Shown piece by piece: positions 54,897 through 56,752 of a DNA stretch of 56,752 nucleotides; the stretch's first letter is position 1; each line of letters opens with the position of its first letter. Origin of the DNA: Azospirillaceae bacterium (GTDB lineage: Bacteria; Pseudomonadota; Alphaproteobacteria; Azospirillales; Azospirillaceae). Below the pieces are notes generated by a model. That model was not told the origin of the DNA and did no database searches. It saw only the letters and a program-made list of their open reading frames with translations. Location: NCBI GenBank assembly GCA_035645145.1, contig DASQNC010000045.1, positions 1 to 56,752 on the forward strand. The letters run 5' to 3'. The translations under genes were made by a program, and so were the position numbers.

Positions 54897-55922
54897 CTAT
54901 GGGATGGAGGCTGCGATCGGCGCGGTTTCATCGGCCAAGGCCGAGGCCGCCATCCTGGATGCCAGAATCTCCTTGAGCCGCGTGCGGTAGGTCTGCACGG
55001 CCGCCTTGACGTCGGCCTCCATGTCCTTGACCTGGCGGTCGGGGTTGATGGCCCGCATCAATTGCATGGCGGCCAAGCGGAGGCTTGCCAGCCGCTCGGG
55101 CGCTCGCCCCTCCGGATGGACGATGTTGTCGATGTGCTCGTTCAGCGCCGTCGCGATACGGTCGGTTGCCACCCGAAGCTCGGGATCGCGAATGCGCCGC
55201 AGGAAATCCTCGATGATCGCGGGCACGCGCTGGACGTGCTCCATGGCCATGGGGTCCGGCTGTTTGCCGACGAGGCCGGGGAGCGCGTACTCCACCAGGA
55301 AGGCCACCTGAAAGGCATGCCCGACCAGCTTGTGCTGGTTGATCAGGTCGAAGCTTTCGGCGAGTTCGGCCTGAAGATCCACTTGGCCGAACTGGTTCAC
55401 GGCCTTGAGCCGTACCGTGTTCGGCGGATCCATTGAGGACGCCAGCCGCGGATTATCGCGCGACTGCCGGCGCCGGTCAGGGCCTATGTAGTCGCTGGTG
55501 ACAACGAACGGGCGGCGCTGCTCGACCAGGGCAATCAGCCGGTCTTCAACCTGCTTTATGGAGACCGGTTTGGCCATCAGATCGTCGGCACCGGCATTGG
55601 TCGCGCGCGCCAGCATCAAGTTGGTCGGGTTCCATGTCGACACGACGATGCCGAGAAACGGATTGCGGAGCACGTGACCGTGCCGCACTTGGTTCAGGAA
55701 CTTGAAATTGGGACTGTCCGGCGCATCGGCATCAATGATCAGGAGATCCGGCATACCGGCCGAGGCCCCCCCCTCCATCTTCTCCATCATGGATTGGGGG
55801 CTGTCGAATTCGGTGATCGTCTTAACATCGATATGGTTCAATGCCGTGCGGATGATCCGACGGGTGTGGATCTGCGGATCAATAATAAGCACCTCGACGG
55901 CCGAAAAATTGTATTCACCCAT
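54897..55922 (-). CDS. Response regulator with unknown helical output
   Basis: A 341-residue protein. The receiver domain (about 6-130) has VLIIDPQIHTRRIIR, the likely phospho-Asp at 64 in LLIIDADAP, and MAKPVSIKQVEDRL with the conserved Lys. A YIGPDRRRQSR motif follows at about 144, seen in several alphaproteobacterial response regulators. The C-terminal 180 residues are helical and match no DNA-binding domain I know. It sits between glgX and treZ in the same direction, so it may be co-transcribed. Output unknown. Confidence 0.75.
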   Translation of the reverse strand: MGEYNFSAVEVLIIDPQIHTRRIIRTALNHIDVKTITEFDSPQSMMEKMEGGASAGMPDLLIIDADAPDSPNFKFLNQVRHGHVLRNPFLGIVVSTWNPTNLMLARATNAGADDLMAKPVSIKQVEDRLIALVEQRRPFVVTSDYIGPDRRRQSRDNPRLASSMDPPNTVRLKAVNQFGQVDLQAELAESFDLINQHKLVGHAFQVAFLVEYALPGLVGKQPDPMAMEHVQRVPAIIEDFLRRIRDPELRVATDRIATALNEHIDNIVHPEGRAPERLASLRLAAMQLMRAINPDRQVKDMEADVKAAVQTYRTRLKEILASRMAASALADETAPIAASIP

Positions 55923-55985
55923 GGAGTCACCATGTGAGGGGCCGGGTCCGAGGGCAGGGCACCCTGAAGGATCGGGCTATTCAGA

Positions 55986-56752
<767 letters not shown>

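Overview
The window is high-GC DNA (roughly two-thirds G+C by eye) from a Gram-negative bacterium. The gene content points to an alphaproteobacterium, plausibly of the Rhodospirillales: a phaR/phaB/phaA/short-phaC cluster, a gloB-methyltransferase pair, an ExoP/ExoQ/ExoM-like exopolysaccharide locus, and treY-malQ-treZ-glgX. The placement is inference from gene types; no rRNA or tRNA gene was found to fix it.

Positions 1-15700 hold part of a tailed-phage genome, probably a prophage of podovirus-like build. Nearly everything there is read leftward: three small regulatory or unknown genes, terminase small and large subunits, portal, scaffold, an SU10-type major capsid protein, an adaptor, then unknown genes and a large putative ejection protein with a zinc-peptidase motif. 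A rightward repressor gene (14036-14791) is surrounded by three copies of a new-looking operator, CGGTA-N4-TACCG. A strong terminator sits just upstream of the terminase genes with a possible promoter before it, an arrangement reminiscent of lambda late control. No integrase or replication gene is visible. The left edge carries decayed copies of a small gene family.

Positions 15800-33700 are a Wzx/Wzy-type exopolysaccharide locus. It has an initiating polyprenyl glycosylphosphotransferase, a WecG/TagA transferase, an exostosin-like protein, two GT4 and one GT2 glycosyltransferases, a polymerase, a flippase, a Wzc/ExoP co-polymerase kinase and a divergent UDP-glucuronate decarboxylase (UDP-xylose synthase). 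In the middle is a 1116-residue protein that looks exported by type I secretion: CBM2-like module, four Calx-beta domains, a parallel beta-helix and an RTX-like tail. It is the best candidate for a novel polymer-modifying or polymer-binding factor.

Positions 33700-42800 are housekeeping genes: a small exported protein, Nudix hydrolase, EamA exporter, SbmA/YddA-type ABC transporter, GNAT, glutathione S-transferase, glyoxalase II, methyltransferase, PRC-barrel protein, nitronate monooxygenase and RidA protein.

Positions 42800-47400 are the polyhydroxyalkanoate cluster: PhaB, PhaA, a short class III-like PhaC overlapping a very small PhaE-like partner, and divergent PhaR. Positions 47870-56752 are a leftward glycogen/trehalose cluster: glgX (cut by the right edge), a response regulator with an unusual output region, treZ, malQ and treY. 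Together these suggest a cell that stores carbon as PHA and glycogen, turns glycogen into trehalose, and makes a surface polysaccharide that may contain xylose.
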